In this document: piece by piece, positions 1-11,079 of the stretch
Layout: each line of letters begins with the position of its first letter
Position numbering within the stretch: position 1 is the first letter of the stretch
Assembly: GCA_902702965.1 (NCBI GenBank)
Contig: CACRXP010000007.1
Coordinates: 314,655 to 378,654 of the forward strand
DNA: 64,000 nt
Source of the DNA: Spirometra erinaceieuropaei
Taxonomy: Eukaryota > Platyhelminthes > Cestoda > Diphyllobothriidea > Diphyllobothriidae
Direction of reading: 5' to 3'
The notes under the pieces: model-generated
What the model was told of the DNA's origin: nothing
Database searches by the model: none
What the model saw: the letters and a program-made list of their open reading frames with translations, nothing else
Translations under genes and position numbers: made by a program

Positions 1-200
1 TAAGCGAAATCTAAAACGTATATGTAGCCCTTAGGCATACGCGTAAATGAAAAACCTAACCTCAATACTGAAACCTGATCGTACGCTCAGACCCTAACCG
101 TAACCCGAAAGCCTAAGCCCAAATGCATAACCCTAATCCGAAAATCGGAAACTATTAACCGGTACCCTTATCCTAACCTCAACCGTAAAACGGAAGCCAA
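1..200. repeat. Degenerate telomere-like words
   Basis: Several CCCTAA/CCTAAC words (near 54, 112, 131, 151 and 171) at irregular spacing, with related CCGTAA words between. Flatworm telomeres are TTAGGG, so this may be a decayed interstitial telomeric tract, or chance. Confidence 0.3.
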
Positions 201-292
201 TAGGGTCACATGTGATTATGGAGCCCCACAAAATAGCCCTAGTAAACAAACCCCCCAGTCACCTGTAATGCGGGTAACTGCGATCTAGCCAT

Positions 293-1042
293 TTTATTGA
301 AACTAAAATATCCCGTTTCTTTATTTGTCAGTAGACCAATCCCGGCAAGGCTTTCCCTTCTCGGCATTCTGTTCTTTATGTTAATTGATGTTTAGTCAGG
401 GTTAGAGCAGACTGATGTCGACTCAAAAGCGCGTGGTAGAGGAGTCCAAGACCGAGTGTTTTCGATCTCATACGTCCAGGAAATAGGTCTGAGGACAACA
501 AAGACTTCCCCTTATGTTTACAAAACTTGAAAAACATCATATTAGCCGCGGAGATTAAAGCGACGATCCCCTGCCTGCTTCCTAATTAAAGGCAAAACTT
601 AATAGCTAACAGTTTTTAAGGCGCCTGCGGCCGCTTCTCTTGTGCCAGTGGTTTTCCATATTCTGAGAACTCGACTAACAGAAGGTAAACAGGAAGATAA
701 TGAAGAATTTTACATTTATTTCCTGCGTTGACTCCAAATAAATCGTCCTTGGTCCTAAGTACACTGTTGAATGTACGTTCAAATAGGTTAAGGAAAAGTC
801 TTTCCCTTAGAAGGATATATAGCCTAGGTTGTGGCCAAAGATACCATACACAAATTGGCAACGGTATAGAGAACGACCCCACTTAACTGTAAGTAGACTG
901 GGGATGGTGTCATATGGGGTTTTATCTTGGCATACATTTGCAGGCTGTTGCAAAAAGTTCACTGTCAACAACGATTATTTCCAGCGACATCACGCCTTAA
1001 CTCGAAATACGTTATTTTGGGAAATTACCTTTTTGTCTTTTT
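293..1042 (+). repeat. Arm of a long dispersed inverted repeat
   Basis: About 730-750 bp that reappears as the reverse complement at 30829-31558 with small differences, for example the AAACTAAAATATCCCG start and the GGCAACGGTATAGAGAA block near 858. No protein is recognised; the reading frames in the two copies are not conserved. Confidence 0.8.
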
Positions 1043-1118
1043 GTCTGTTGGTATGTTTTATTGCGCCCGACGCAGGTTTTGTGCAAGTACACAAGGATTT
1101 AGTAGATTCTTTGCCAAA

Positions 1119-2118
1119 ACCTACCGTAGATGTGCTAACTCATGAAATGTCAACCAAAATTTCGAAATGCGTTCTCGTTTCGAAAGGATAAATTAAGCAG
1201 TGTTGTAAAAATAATCACGATGCAGCATAAATCTATAATGATTCAGTTACCGCAGGGTGTCGGCATTCGAAAGAACTTATTTTCGGCTGCACGCAAGATT
1301 TATACTCTGCAAAAAATGACTACTTAAGTAGTATGCAATTTTCTCATTGATTTTCTTGGCCCTTGAAAATACAATTATATTTCATGGAAAACATGCATAA
1401 AAATATTCCTTCTTTTGCTTATTCGATAGAAAATCACGTCTTCTTCCGATTTCATACTCAAAAGAAGAGTATAAGTCGATTTTAAAAAAGTTTCTAGTTG
1501 TGAGATTTTTAAATACTGTTAAATGGCCGTTCATGAAACGCCATGTATCTGCATTTACGAATGTGGCTTGTAAAGTTAACAATAGTACTCAAATCCACTG
1601 CTTAATTTTATAAACCTCATATGGTCTCCTCTGGACACCGTAGAGAAATGCATGGTTTTCCGTACACGAAAAATATACAGCTTGTAGTTTTGGAACCCTG
1701 AATGCAAGTGTAACAGCAGGTCGAGTTCAAAATTATTGGGGAATTAGAACAGCTGTTTAAAACCGAATTATACTCTTCTTTTGAGTATGAAATTGGAAGA
1801 AGACGTGATTTTCTACCGAATAAGTAAAAGAATAAATGTTTTATGCATGTTTTCCATGAAATATAATTGTATTTTCAAGGGCCAAGAAAATCAATGAGAA
1901 AATTGCATACTACTTAAGTAGTCATTTTTTGCAGAGTATAAATCTTGCGTGCAGCCGAAAATAGGTTCTTTTGAAAGCTGACACCATGAGGTGACTGAAT
2001 CGTTATAGATTTTGCTGCATCATGATTAGTTTTACGAAACTACTTAATCTATCCTTTCGAAACGAGAACGCATTTCAAAATTTTGGTTGACATTTCATGA
2101 GTTAGCACATCTACTGTA
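1119..2118. mobile_element. Foldback element, copy 1
   Basis: About 1 kb near-palindrome. Arms of roughly 380 bp (about 1119-1510 and 1745-2118) are reverse complements, and both ends read TAC(A/C)GTAGATGTGCTAACTC inward. Copies occur at 11949-12946 and 48860-49852. The TA followed by CAGT start resembles Tc1/mariner ends with a TA target site. No transposase; probably non-autonomous. Confidence 0.75.
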
Positions 2119-2124
2119 CGACTT

Positions 2125-2776
2125 CCAGTTCTACATGCGAAGGAAGTGTACAATTTGGTGTTAGAGAACATTTCCAATTTCCGAAAAATTTTGAGTCCGA
2201 CCCACCGTTATACTTGCATTCAAGATTTCCGAACCACAAAACGTATAATTTCCGTGCATGGAAAACAATACATTTCTTTACAGTACTACGAGAAAACCAA
2301 AAAGGACATCATAAAATTTATCATTGGATTGAGCCGTAATGGTAAATTCAGAAACATGAAATTTAATGAGCGGCCGTTTCACGGTATTCAAAATCTCACA
2401 ATTAAAGACTATTTAAAACCGAATTATACACTTCCTTCGAGTGCACAATTGAAAGAAGACGAAATCTGTCTATCGAATCAGCGAGAGAATTAACATTTTA
2501 TGCATGCTTTCTATAAAATATTATTGAATTTTAAGAACATGTAAAATCAATGAGAAAAATGCATGCTAAATAAATAGTCATTTTTTGCAGAAGCTAGATT
2601 TTACAAGCATCCGGAAGGAAGTTTATACGAAAGCCGGCATGCCGAGGTAACTGAATTATTATAGAATTATGCCGCATCATGGTTGCTTTTACAACCCTAC
2701 TTAATTAATCTTTCGGAAATCAAGACGCATTTTGGCAATTCATTTGACATTTCATGAGTTAACCCACTTACTGTAA
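2125..2776. mobile_element. Foldback element, truncated copy 2
   Basis: Contains the right half of the foldback family, ending GACATTTCATGAGTTAACCC then ACTTACTGTA, directly after copy 1. The 115-codon frame at 2146-2493 is a by-product of the repeat and is not conserved in the other copies. Confidence 0.65.
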
Positions 2777-2789
2777 ATTTATTGATAAA

Positions 2790-3867
2790 ACAGAGTCTGC
2801 TGAGAAATCGAGCAAGCTTCATTTCGTAAATTTTCAATGATTGTCCCCCAGGTCGTCGTCAGACGTGTAAAAAGTGTTAAAAACAGTTGAAATTTAAACG
2901 TGCCCGAAAAATCGATATTACTTTGTCAGTGCTGAGGATGGGTCAATGCTGTGGGTTAACGTCACGGTATGATTGGCTATCACTCTTTCCATTTTTCTTT
3001 CAGATTTGTTTACATGTCGTCCAGATCGATGCGCCGACTGATGCATAATTCATCAGAGAGAATGGCCTCCAGAAATTCTCGGTCTTTCTTATGTGGGCAG
3101 GAACCGACAATGTGTGTTTTATCCCAAGCAAATTTTGCCCAGTTTCTAGAGTATGCATGGTGACTCGGGATAAGTGGCCCCGCCGCTTTGCTGTCATTTG
3201 GTGTTCATGTAGGCGTATAAAGGCAGATTTCCCGGTTTGACCCTAATAAACCACCTTACGATTGCCTTATGGATGTGCTTTCCAAGGTCATGAAGTACAA
3301 TCACTCCGAATCAAACTACCTGAACTATCTTGCAAACTTGTAATCCGTAATATCATTATAAAAGCTCGCAAAACATGAACGTTTCACAATCCGAAATAGT
3401 GCTATACAAGCCCTAAAGAACTGGGGAAATCTGCCTTTACACGCCTACATGAACACCAAATGACAGCAAAGCGGCGGGGCCACTTATCCCGAGTCACCAT
3501 GCATACTCTAGAAACTGGGCAAAATTTGCTTGGGATAAAACACACATTGTCGGTTCCTGCCCACATAAGAAAGACCGAGAATTTCTGGAGGCCATTCTCT
3601 CTGATGAATTATGCATCAGTCGGCGCATCGATCTGGACGACATGTAAACAAATCTGAAATAAAAATGGAAAGAGTGATAGCCAATCATATCCTGACGTTA
3701 GCACACAGCATTGACCCATCCTCAGCACTGACAAAGTAATATCGATTTTTCGGGCACGTTTAAATTTCAACTGTTTTTAACACTTTTTACACGTCTGACG
3801 ACGACCTGGGGGACAATCATTGAAAATTAACGAAATGCAGCTTGTTCGATTTCTCAAAAGTCTCAGT
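2790..3867. mobile_element. PLE remnant arranged as a 440-bp palindrome
   Basis: Arms 2790-3231 and 3426-3867 are near-identical reverse complements separated by about 195 bp. Each arm contains the same C-terminal PLE coding segment (described separately). PLEs often carry their terminal repeats in inverted orientation, which explains the palindrome. Confidence 0.75.
3437..3652 (+). pseudogene. PLE GIY-YIG endonuclease C-terminal fragment
   Basis: Reads RLHEHQMTAKRRGHLSR, TGQN, then after a one-base frameshift FAWDKTHIVGS, REFLEAILSDELCISRRIDLDDM and stop. This is the typical end of a Penelope-like GIY-YIG domain (LHEH...A..R...REFLEA...INR.IDLD). The same fragment with the same frameshift is in the opposite arm on the minus strand (about 3006-3220). 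The GIY and YIG motifs are missing. Confidence 0.7.
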
Positions 3868-3930
3868 TCTCATCGAATTGTGTTTTTTCGGATGTCCATC
3901 TTTCAGTTCATATATGCATATATGTATACA

Positions 3931-4326
3931 TCAAGTGAATAATTTCAGAAATAACTCGGTGCAGGACATGGAGTGAAGTCTCCGGGGCATGACATTTTAG
4001 AGTCAGAACTGAAATTTCAATGAACATTTGAGTCGAAGCATATCGACAACCGTGGAATAACCGCATAATACTATTCTACAAACAAGTAATACCACGAGTA
4101 GTATGAAATGTATATAACGAACGTATTACACCGTACTCTCGATATAGGTACTAACTAAGTGTCCAGGCACGTTTTTCGCCGATATTATGCCGCTGCGTGA
4201 CATAGCTGCGACTCAGACTTCGTCTCAAATGTTCATTGAAATTTCGGATCGGACCCAAAATATCATGTCCGAGATACTTAACTCCATGTCCTGCGCCGAG
4301 TAATTTCTGAAATTACTCACTTGATT
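3931..4326. repeat. Imperfect inverted repeat
   Basis: Arms 3931-4037 and 4218-4326 are reverse complements (CAAGTGAATAATTTCAGAAA against its partner). Outside it, 4378-4450 matches a family also at 13580-13640 and 33900-33940 (GAGCCGAACC...GTCATG). No coding content. Confidence 0.6.
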
Positions 4327-4526
4327 ATCCTCTGGAGTGCATATACCAGAAACCGCATATAGAACGCTGGGAGTCCCACTGAAGAGCCGAACCCATAGCA
4401 GCTATGTCACGCAGCAGTAGAATATCGGCTGAACACGTGTCTGGGCTTTTTGTTAGCACATACGTCTGGGGAGCGATGTAATACGTTCGATATATATACC
4501 TATATGCATGTAAAGTAGGCGTTCGA

Positions 4527-4994
4527 CCCTCACTGTTGTTGTTAGGATCTAACTTAGTCCCATTATGTCAGCCTACCAGCTTGCCACTGGCGACAACGAA
4601 CGCTCTGTCGTATGGCAAAAACCACATATAATACATAGGCAGCTCTCTAATGGTGCAACAGGCCAGACGCAGAGAGCTGTTTCGCGGTCGTCACAGGTAA
4701 TCATTACGTCACAGGCCTTATGCGGTGAGGCATATAAGCATGCCAAGAAAATTTTGATCCTCACCGTTTTCGTTAGGATCTCACAAGATCTCATTCTGTC
4801 CGCCCGCCAGCTTGCTACTGGCGACAACGAGCGCTGGTGGGCAGACCGAATGCGGTCCAGCGGGATCCTAACCACAAGAGTGCGGGTCAAACGCCTATCC
4901 GACATGCTTATATTTCTCAATTCATAAGGCTTATGACGTACTGATGATCCGTGACGACCGTCAAACAGTCCTCTGCGCCTGGCCTGTTACAGTC
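4527..4994. repeat. Direct and inverted repeat block
   Basis: A segment containing CTTGCCACTGGCGACAACGA at about 4570 recurs in direct orientation at about 4809, and 4655-4745 pairs with 4899-4994 in inverse orientation. Opposing reading frames of about 120 codons here are artefacts of this symmetry. It ends in an (AT)n tract at 5009-5031. Confidence 0.6.
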
Positions 4995-5149
4995 TTAGCG
5001 AGCTGCATATATATATATATATATATATATTTATTATGACAGTGGGCGCTCGCCGATCAGGTTACGGAACATGCTCGTTCCGTTGTGCCTTGGGGCTCAT
5101 ACTTAAACCCTCGCAGGCAGTCGCACAGCGACTAGTAGTAGACATAGAT

Positions 5150-5390
5150 GAGATGATACCGACAAAGACAAGGGAGACCGGAATGGCCATTTCTGGCTTA
5201 TTAGCCGTCATCAGCCAGTCATACCCAACCCCAAGTGTGAATCACTTGAGATTCGAACCCGGGATCTTTGGTCATGGAGTTGAACGCTCTACCATTGGGT
5301 ATGACTGGCTGATGACGGCTAATAAGCCAGAAATGGCCATTCCGGTCTCCCTTGTCTTTGTCGGTATCATCTCATATATATATATATATA
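5150..5390. repeat. SINE-A inverted pair with (AT)n
   Basis: Two copies of the SINE body (GACAAAGACAAGGGAGAC ... GGCTAATAAGCCAGAAATGG) face each other at 5159-5228 and 5296-5368 around a tRNA-like core. The core carries GGTTCGAATC on the minus strand, a perfect RNA polymerase III B-box. An (AT)n tract follows. Confidence 0.65.
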
Positions 5391-5466
5391 TTATCCCGTT
5401 CATCATCCCCAAAAGAAGACGAAGAAGAAAAAGGGGCGATTGCATGGACCACAGTGTATTGGTGCT

Positions 5467-5500
5467 GACGTTTCGGAAACTTCCTCGTTTCCATCATCAG
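5467..5500 (-). ncRNA. Hammerhead-ribozyme-like motif in PLE-1 left repeat
   Basis: The exact inverse of the motif at 6908-6941, in the left terminal repeat, so the two motifs point away from the PLE body in opposite directions. Confidence 0.6.
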
Positions 5501-5714
5501 AGTGGTGGGGTGTCTGTTCCTGCTTGCTCGAAGTTGTTCTGCCTCGCCGCCTGTCTTGTGTTATAAGCATGCCTGACGCACGAACTCTGAACTGCCTTCT
5601 GGCTGGGGATTGGCTTTGGTTCCTCCGCGGGCGGCCAATGACGCGCTCCTGTGACCTCTGCCCCCTGGCCGGCTGTCGTAATCGCTGCCAATCCTGTGTG
5701 CCCATGGGCCCTCA

Positions 5715-6911
5715 ATGGAAGAGGAGAATAACAACCAATTTCCTTTCCTCGACGTGAATGTTGCAAGGACTGTTAGTGGGAGGATAAGAACTACGGTATA
5801 CCGTAAGGCGACGAATACCAGACGCATCCTCCAATTCCGAAGTAACCACCCTATTGGTCACAAGCGAAGTTGTGTGAGAACTCTCTTCCAACGAGTTCAT
5901 ACACACTGTAGCGACGACGACGGGAAAAAGGAGGAGACAAAATATCTACATGCCTTATTCACAGCCAATGGTTACCCACGATCCTTCATACGTGAGTGCC
6001 GACGAAAGACTACCCGTCAGCGATCAGACGGTGAGAAGCCGAAGTTTTGGCTGGCGATCCCCTACGTAAAGAATGTTTCCGAGGCGACAGCTAGAATCCT
6101 AAACCCTTTTGGGATTGGGGTGGCCCATAAACCGGAATCCACCATCAGACAGCAGATAATGAGACCCAAAGACCCGCTACCGGCAACGGAACAATCAGCA
6201 GTGGTCTACAGCATACCGTGCCAAAATTGCAATGCACGGTATGTTGGTGAAACGGGGAAACGCCTCTGCACAAGACTGCATGAGCACCAGCTTGCAGTCA
6301 ACCGCGAGGATAAACTGTCACTGGTATATGGCCACATGCAACAGGAGAAACATAGTTTCGCCTTTGGGGAAGCAAGCGTCCTCAGTCGAGCCCATGACAA
6401 GATGGCTAGGCTGGTGCTCGAAAGCTGGTCCTCAGTTGGCACAATCAACAGGGCTATTGATCTTCATCCGGCCTACCAGGCGCTGCGTACAAGACTCCAG
6501 TCAGTCCAGACGGGGCCGACAGTACTGGCGAGCGAGTCGCGGCTCCTCCAACAGTTGTCACCTTCACAGCAGGGGGAAGGAGCCAGCCGGAGGTCACACG
6601 ACGAACGCGAGACATCGCCCCACCGGCGCGCCCGGACAGCCGAGCGTGATTCGCACATGCAACGGCAACTGATCGGTCCATCCGATTATGAGGTGAGGGC
6701 CCATGGGCACACAGGATTGGCAGCGATTACGACAGCCGGCCAGGGGGCAGAGGTCACAGGAGCGCGTCATTGGCCGCCCGCGGAGGAACCAAAGCCAATC
6801 CCCAGCCAGAAGGCAGTTCAGAGTTCGTGCGTCAGGCATGCTTATAACACAAGACAGGCGGCGAGGCAGAACAACTTCGAGCAAGCAGGAACAGACACCC
6901 CACCACTCTGA
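5715..6911 (+). CDS. PLE reverse transcriptase tail with GIY-YIG endonuclease
   Basis: 398-codon open frame, starting right at the inner edge of the left repeat, so the catalytic part of the reverse transcriptase is lost. Order: RT tail with FPFLDV (residues 9-14) and VYRKATNT (28-35), SNHPIGHKR (43-51), linker PFGIGVAHKPESTIRQQI (131-148), then the GIY-YIG nuclease with VVYSIPCQNC (163-172), YVGET (176-180) and TRLHEH (186-191). The C-terminal part is low-complexity and runs into the right terminal repeat. The TGA stop (6909-6911) lies within the hammerhead-like core. The nuclease nicks target DNA for insertion (family knowledge); without its polymerase this copy is not autonomous. Confidence 0.85.
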   Translation: MEEENNNQFPFLDVNVARTVSGRIRTTVYRKATNTRRILQFRSNHPIGHKRSCVRTLFQRVHTHCSDDDGKKEETKYLHALFTANGYPRSFIRECRRKTTRQRSDGEKPKFWLAIPYVKNVSEATARILNPFGIGVAHKPESTIRQQIMRPKDPLPATEQSAVVYSIPCQNCNARYVGETGKRLCTRLHEHQLAVNREDKLSLVYGHMQQEKHSFAFGEASVLSRAHDKMARLVLESWSSVGTINRAIDLHPAYQALRTRLQSVQTGPTVLASESRLLQQLSPSQQGEGASRRSHDERETSPHRRARTAERDSHMQRQLIGPSDYEVRAHGHTGLAAITTAGQGAEVTGARHWPPAEEPKPIPSQKAVQSSCVRHAYNTRQAARQNNFEQAGTDTPPL

Positions 6912-6941
6912 TGATGGAAACGAGGAAGTTTCCGAAACGTC
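6908..6941 (+). ncRNA. Hammerhead-ribozyme-like motif in PLE-1 right repeat
   Basis: CTGATGA at 6908-6914, a 6-bp stem GGAAAC/GTTTCC (6916-6921 and 6928-6933), then GAAAC and the GTC cleavage triplet (6934-6941). PLEs are known to carry hammerhead motifs. There is one extra T between the CTGATGA box and stem II compared with the textbook core, and stem III is the self-complementary ACGT with no loop, so cleavage would probably need a dimer. Stem I is weak. Confidence 0.6.
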
Positions 6942-7047
6942 AGCACCAATACACTGTGGTCCATGCAATCGCCCCTTTTTCTTCTTCGTCTTCTTTTGGG
7001 GATGATGAACGGGATAATTTATCAGGACCTCGAATCTTTACTCATGT

Positions 7048-7048
<1 letters not shown>

Positions 7049-7077
<29 letters not shown>
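7049..7077. repeat. (TA)n microsatellite
   Basis: About 29 bp of pure TA repeat between PLE-1 and the next SINE. Confidence 0.9.
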
Positions 7078-7080
<3 letters not shown>

Positions 7081-7084
7081 CAAA

Positions 7085-7445
7085 ATGGCATTACCGACAA
7101 AGACAAGGGAGACTGGAGGCCAATTCTGGCTTATTAGCCGTTGTCAGCCAGTCATACCCAAGCCCGCAGTGTAGAACATCCGAGGCTCGAATTTGTCACC
7201 TGTTAACTAGAGGTCCACGCCTCTAACCAATGGGCCTCGGGTGTTCTACACTTTAGGGTTAGGTATGACTTGCTGACGACGGCTAATAACCCAGAAATGG
7301 CAATTCCAGTCCCCCCTGTCTTTGTCGGTAATGCCATTCTGTCTATATCATGCGCCGCTGTGCGGCTGCTGGCTGGGCTCGTGAGAGAGCCCGAAAGGCA
7401 CGACGGGACGAGTGAGTTTCGTAAGGACGATTGGTGAGCGCCCCT
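7085..7445 (-). repeat. SINE-A, tRNA-derived, paired copies
   Basis: The SINE body occurs at 7088-7165 and inverted at 7262-7335, around a tRNA-like head (CACGCCTCTAACCA on this strand), followed by the 3' part ending GGTGAGCGCCCCT. The head resembles tRNA-Arg. Family members are at 5150, 20105, 26605, 26905, 29340, 31930, 45375, 48635 and 58083. Confidence 0.7.
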
Positions 7446-7462
7446 GCCGTTAATATATATAC

Positions 7463-7616
7463 ACAGTTAGTGACCTAACTCATAAAATGTGTCGAAATTT
7501 ACGAAGGATTGCCACTCACTCACAAACCGACAGCATTTCATGAGTCCAATATCTATGTTAATTGACCCTATGTGTATGTTGGTCACTCGGGCCGAGGTTT
7601 GAGAACTGATATTAGT
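7463..7616 (+). repeat. Direct repeat unit 1 (TIR fragment plus PLE fragment)
   Basis: ACAGTTAGTGACCTAACTCA through GGGCCGAGGTTTGAGAACTG recurs at 8200-8336 in the same orientation; the second copy lacks about 17 bp. The first 100 bp also match 9165-9270. Confidence 0.75.
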
Positions 7617-7910
7617 GAATGCAAGTTAATTGTCCGCCGCCATGCCCAACTGCTCCTCGTCTTCGAGCACTCAATCTGGATCAACCGCCGAGTCTGTTCG
7701 TCGCAACGGCCAACAAAAAAAACGAATGAGAGAGCTCCTAGAGGCGTGGTAAACCTATTCGGACAGTTTCAACCACATTGCTAACAAAGACGCCCATTAT
7801 GATGGCCTGCGATCACGGCTCATTGAGCTCTGCCCCATGCCGCATCGGCAACCACTTATCCAGCCGCCCGCGGTCCCACCACCAAAACATCCTGAATCCC
7901 CCTCCAGCAC
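7562..7910 (+). pseudogene. PLE GIY-YIG remnant, frameshifted
   Basis: Reads YVGHSGRGLRTDISECKL, the YIG motif region of a PLE nuclease (compare YVGETGKRLCTRLHEHQL in PLE-1), then VFEHSI, and in another frame SFNHIANKDAHYDGLRSRL, the INR.IDL.P.Y.ALR terminal motif. At least one frameshift; no start. Confidence 0.6.
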
Positions 7911-8199
7911 AGGGAGTCTTAACCGTTTTCCCTTCCTCACCCCGTCCCAGAACCTACTGTAACGCTGTGCCAACCTTGCCCTTCTCACACGTTAATGATC
8001 CGCCCGTCAATGGACGTCCAGTCCCACCAACTAGTCTTGTGTGATTACCTCACTTCCTCTGTCGTCTTTATATCATCTGACAACGGGTTGGCGTCACCAA
8101 CTTGAGAATTCACGAGTACAAGTCGATTCTATCAAAGAACCTTTTTCTTATTTCATTGTCTCGACTCGGAATGCATAACAGTTCTGATTTACAACATGT

Positions 8200-8336
8200 A
8201 CAGTTAGTGACCTAAATCATTAAACGTGTCGAAATTTACGAACGATTGCCAATCACTCACAAACCGACAGCATTTCATGAGTCCGATATCTATGTTAATT
8301 AGCCCTCGGGCCGAGGTTTGAGAACCGATATTAGTG
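8200..8336 (+). repeat. Direct repeat unit 2
   Basis: Second copy of the 7463-7616 unit, with differences and a small deletion. Confidence 0.75.
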
Positions 8337-10260
8337 TCTACAGTGGTCTGAGTCGATCAGTCGGACATTGCTTCTTATATAAATGACGTTTTGGGTTATA
8401 TTTGTAGAGGCCGTATTGACACAGACCCAGATATATGGGGAGGGGAGGGTGTGATAGATGCAGCACAGGTCTCCCATCACTATAAACTTACTCACGCGCA
8501 ATTCTCCGTCCATTCTCTCACCCTACTGTGGTGAATTATACGGTGGGCATCGTCAATCACACCGATTGACTAGTCATTAGTGAGCAGCAATTGATCCTTT
8601 TCAAGGACGGAGGAGATTAGGCTGACCGATTATGACTTATTTGCCATCGTAGGCAGGCCATGTTTCAGGCGGGGAGGATCCAAGCTGGGAGCCGGGGATC
8701 GCTTTATTATTGAGGTAGCTGTTCTGGCACCGGGGTCACGGAATTGCCGCTTGTCGGTTGCGGTCCGCACATTCGTGCCGTACCGATCAGGCTGCTGGAA
8801 GAACAAGCTCGTTCCTGTGTTGCATTGATGTTTTTTGCTATCGGTGGCCTGACTGCAGTCCATTCAGATGAGTTTGCGTCTCAAGTCAACCAATAAAATC
8901 CCGCCTTTCTACAGCTTTCACAACTTGGACTTCTTAAGCGCAATTTTCGACACTTAGTGAAAGTGCCTTTTTACTTATGCCCCGCCTACTTTTCGCACGT
9001 TTTTCACGTTTGTTTTGCCTGAAGGAATAACTTTTGTTTGGCTCATGCTTCATTCCTATTATATATAACTTTTTAATGTTGGAAATGATCCAGAAATGCG
9101 GGAGGTTTCAGTAATTACATCCAACATCCCTGTGTCCTCTCTAAATTACTCAGTAGCCTAGACTTACAGTTAGTGACCTAACTCATGAGTTGTGTCGAAA
9201 TTTACGAATGATTGCCAATCACTCGCAAACCGACAACATTTCATGAGTCCAATGTCTATGTTAGTTAAGTACAAGTTTAAAGGAATAAAAAACAGAAAAG
9301 AAATATTAGAGGCAATGTTGTGCTGTTTAGAAATGCCGATTTTTTTAGAAAATCGCAATATCCCGAAAGAGTCAGAAATGGCTCTAATTTAGTGATCTTC
9401 GTTTTTAGAGGTACAGAATGTATTCTCATACCAAGAACGTAGTAAATATGAAAGAAGAAATACATTAACGTCTAATAATAGTGTTTCAGGGAATTTTACA
9501 TCTAAATATCGTTTAATAATTAGCTTGATTTCATATATGACGGTTTGTAAACTGCCTACGTTCCGAGTGTAGATTCCAAAACATTCTTCCAGATTTACGT
9601 GTTATCCTGGACTCGTTTGAGTTAAATGAGTTGATGTTCAACAAAGGAGACTGGATTTTGCATGATTTTACCGATGCGGACGTAGTAGGATCTTCATAAG
9701 GTGACATGCTTTTAGGCCGATCGATGCCTAATTAATTTAAATAGAACTGACAGGCGTGATCGTAAATATACCATTTTGTGTTTTTAGAGAGAACATTTCT
9801 TCCGTTAAATTAATTTACACTTTTCGTTCGTTTTGGGTTACGTTGTGTCTCAGATCGCCTTCGAAATGTTGCTGAATACTTCATGATTTCCAGTGTTTTT
9901 ACCCGATCTTTCATAAAGACATATTCTGAATCACCTTTGTCTGTTGAGAACTTCAAAATAAGACCATACTTAAAGGCATTTACCGAATTTATGATTGGTC
10001 AGACCCCATTTTCACGAAAATAGTCGTCTGGGTCACACGTGAAGACTCATTCAAGCATGAGACTTCATTGTCGAGAAAAATGGCCGTTTACAGCAAAAGT
10101 CAGCAACGAATATGCTTTCGATCAATAATAAATCTTTCCTTACTAAATTACCTCTTGAGGAAGTGCTTTATTACTGCACTCCGTTGACGGATCTCTGTGT
10201 ACTTTGTATTTTTGCACGGTGAGGCCAAGTAAAAATTTGACAATTTTGATCTTTTCTTTC
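8333..10260 (+). repeat. Long inverted duplication, copy 1
   Basis: About 1.9 kb recurs as the reverse complement at 37078-39012, about 27 kb away, inside unc-45 intron 9. Matches cover both the flank (TCTACAGTGGTCTGAGTCGA) and the Tc1-like element that starts at 9164. Differences are small indels and substitutions. No protein recognised. Confidence 0.8.
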
Positions 10261-11073
10261 GCGTTCCCAAACAATACTAATATTTTCCTACCGTACACGT
10301 AAAAACATGCCTTCCTTTATACATTGAGGCCATTTTCACTGTTTTTGCTCGCTATTATACTCTGTTATTCGATTATGAATGCACGGCAGAGCGCCCATAT
10401 TAGTACTGATATTGTGCTGAAACTATTAACGTTTTGCTCTTTCTATATCTGAATAAGTTATGCAAAAAACGAAACCACACGACAAGTAGTGTTTCATATG
10501 TTCAAAACTGGAAATGACCATTCGATGGTGGTCATTTATGTGACATCGGGTAGAATTTTTCGAACGGTAGAACAATTTCAGCCAACTAAAACGAAGGAAT
10601 CCCTATCCGCTTTATCAATGCACTTTGTGCCACTAAATCACACATATCTGTTAATTTGACATTTAGAAATTCATAAAACCTCTGGTTTTCTTAAAATAAT
10701 CTTTATGTTAGCAAGTTCATTACCACGGTTAACATCGGACATAAAATAAATTTTCCAGTTCGGCTAAATCTGGTTATTAAAACTCTCGCGGGTACGTGAT
10801 TATCCTTAAGATGAAAAAGTCGCTCAGATGCGTAACCAGAGTCTACAAAGTGTATTAGCATGGGAACTTGTACAAATATATTCCAACGTTCATTTTCGCT
10901 AAACTTTACTGATATTTTACTTGATATAATTAGGTAAACACAACTTCTGCGAAAGAAAAGGACATTTGACCGAAGAATGTGTATGAGCGAACAGAATGCT
11001 CAACGTTAAAGGCGTCCAGTAATTCGCTCATCAGTTTCGGTTATCAGATTTAATGAGATAAGTCACGTACTGT
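9164..11073. mobile_element. Tc1-like TIR element, long copy
   Basis: Left end TACAGTTAGTGACCTAACTC; right end is the inverse, TAATGAGATAAGTCACGTAC then TGTA at 11073. A TA followed by CAGT is the usual edge of Tc1/mariner elements. About 1.9 kb, no transposase frame seen, so non-autonomous or decayed. The outermost bases are related to those of the foldback family. Confidence 0.6.
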
Positions 11074-11079
11074 ATATGT

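Larger units (their letters stand above)
5391..7017 (+). mobile_element. PLE-1, Penelope-like element with perfect inverted terminal repeats
   Basis: A 5'-truncated Penelope-like retroelement. Arms 5391-5713 and 6695-7017 are 323 bp each and appear identical, since both encode the same 100-residue translation. Between them and into the right arm runs an intact reading frame. The best-preserved element of the window and probably a recent insertion. Confidence 0.85.

Noticed and set aside
4565..4927. Opposing 115-120 codon frames
   Set aside because: Mirror products of an inverted and direct repeat block; no protein signature.
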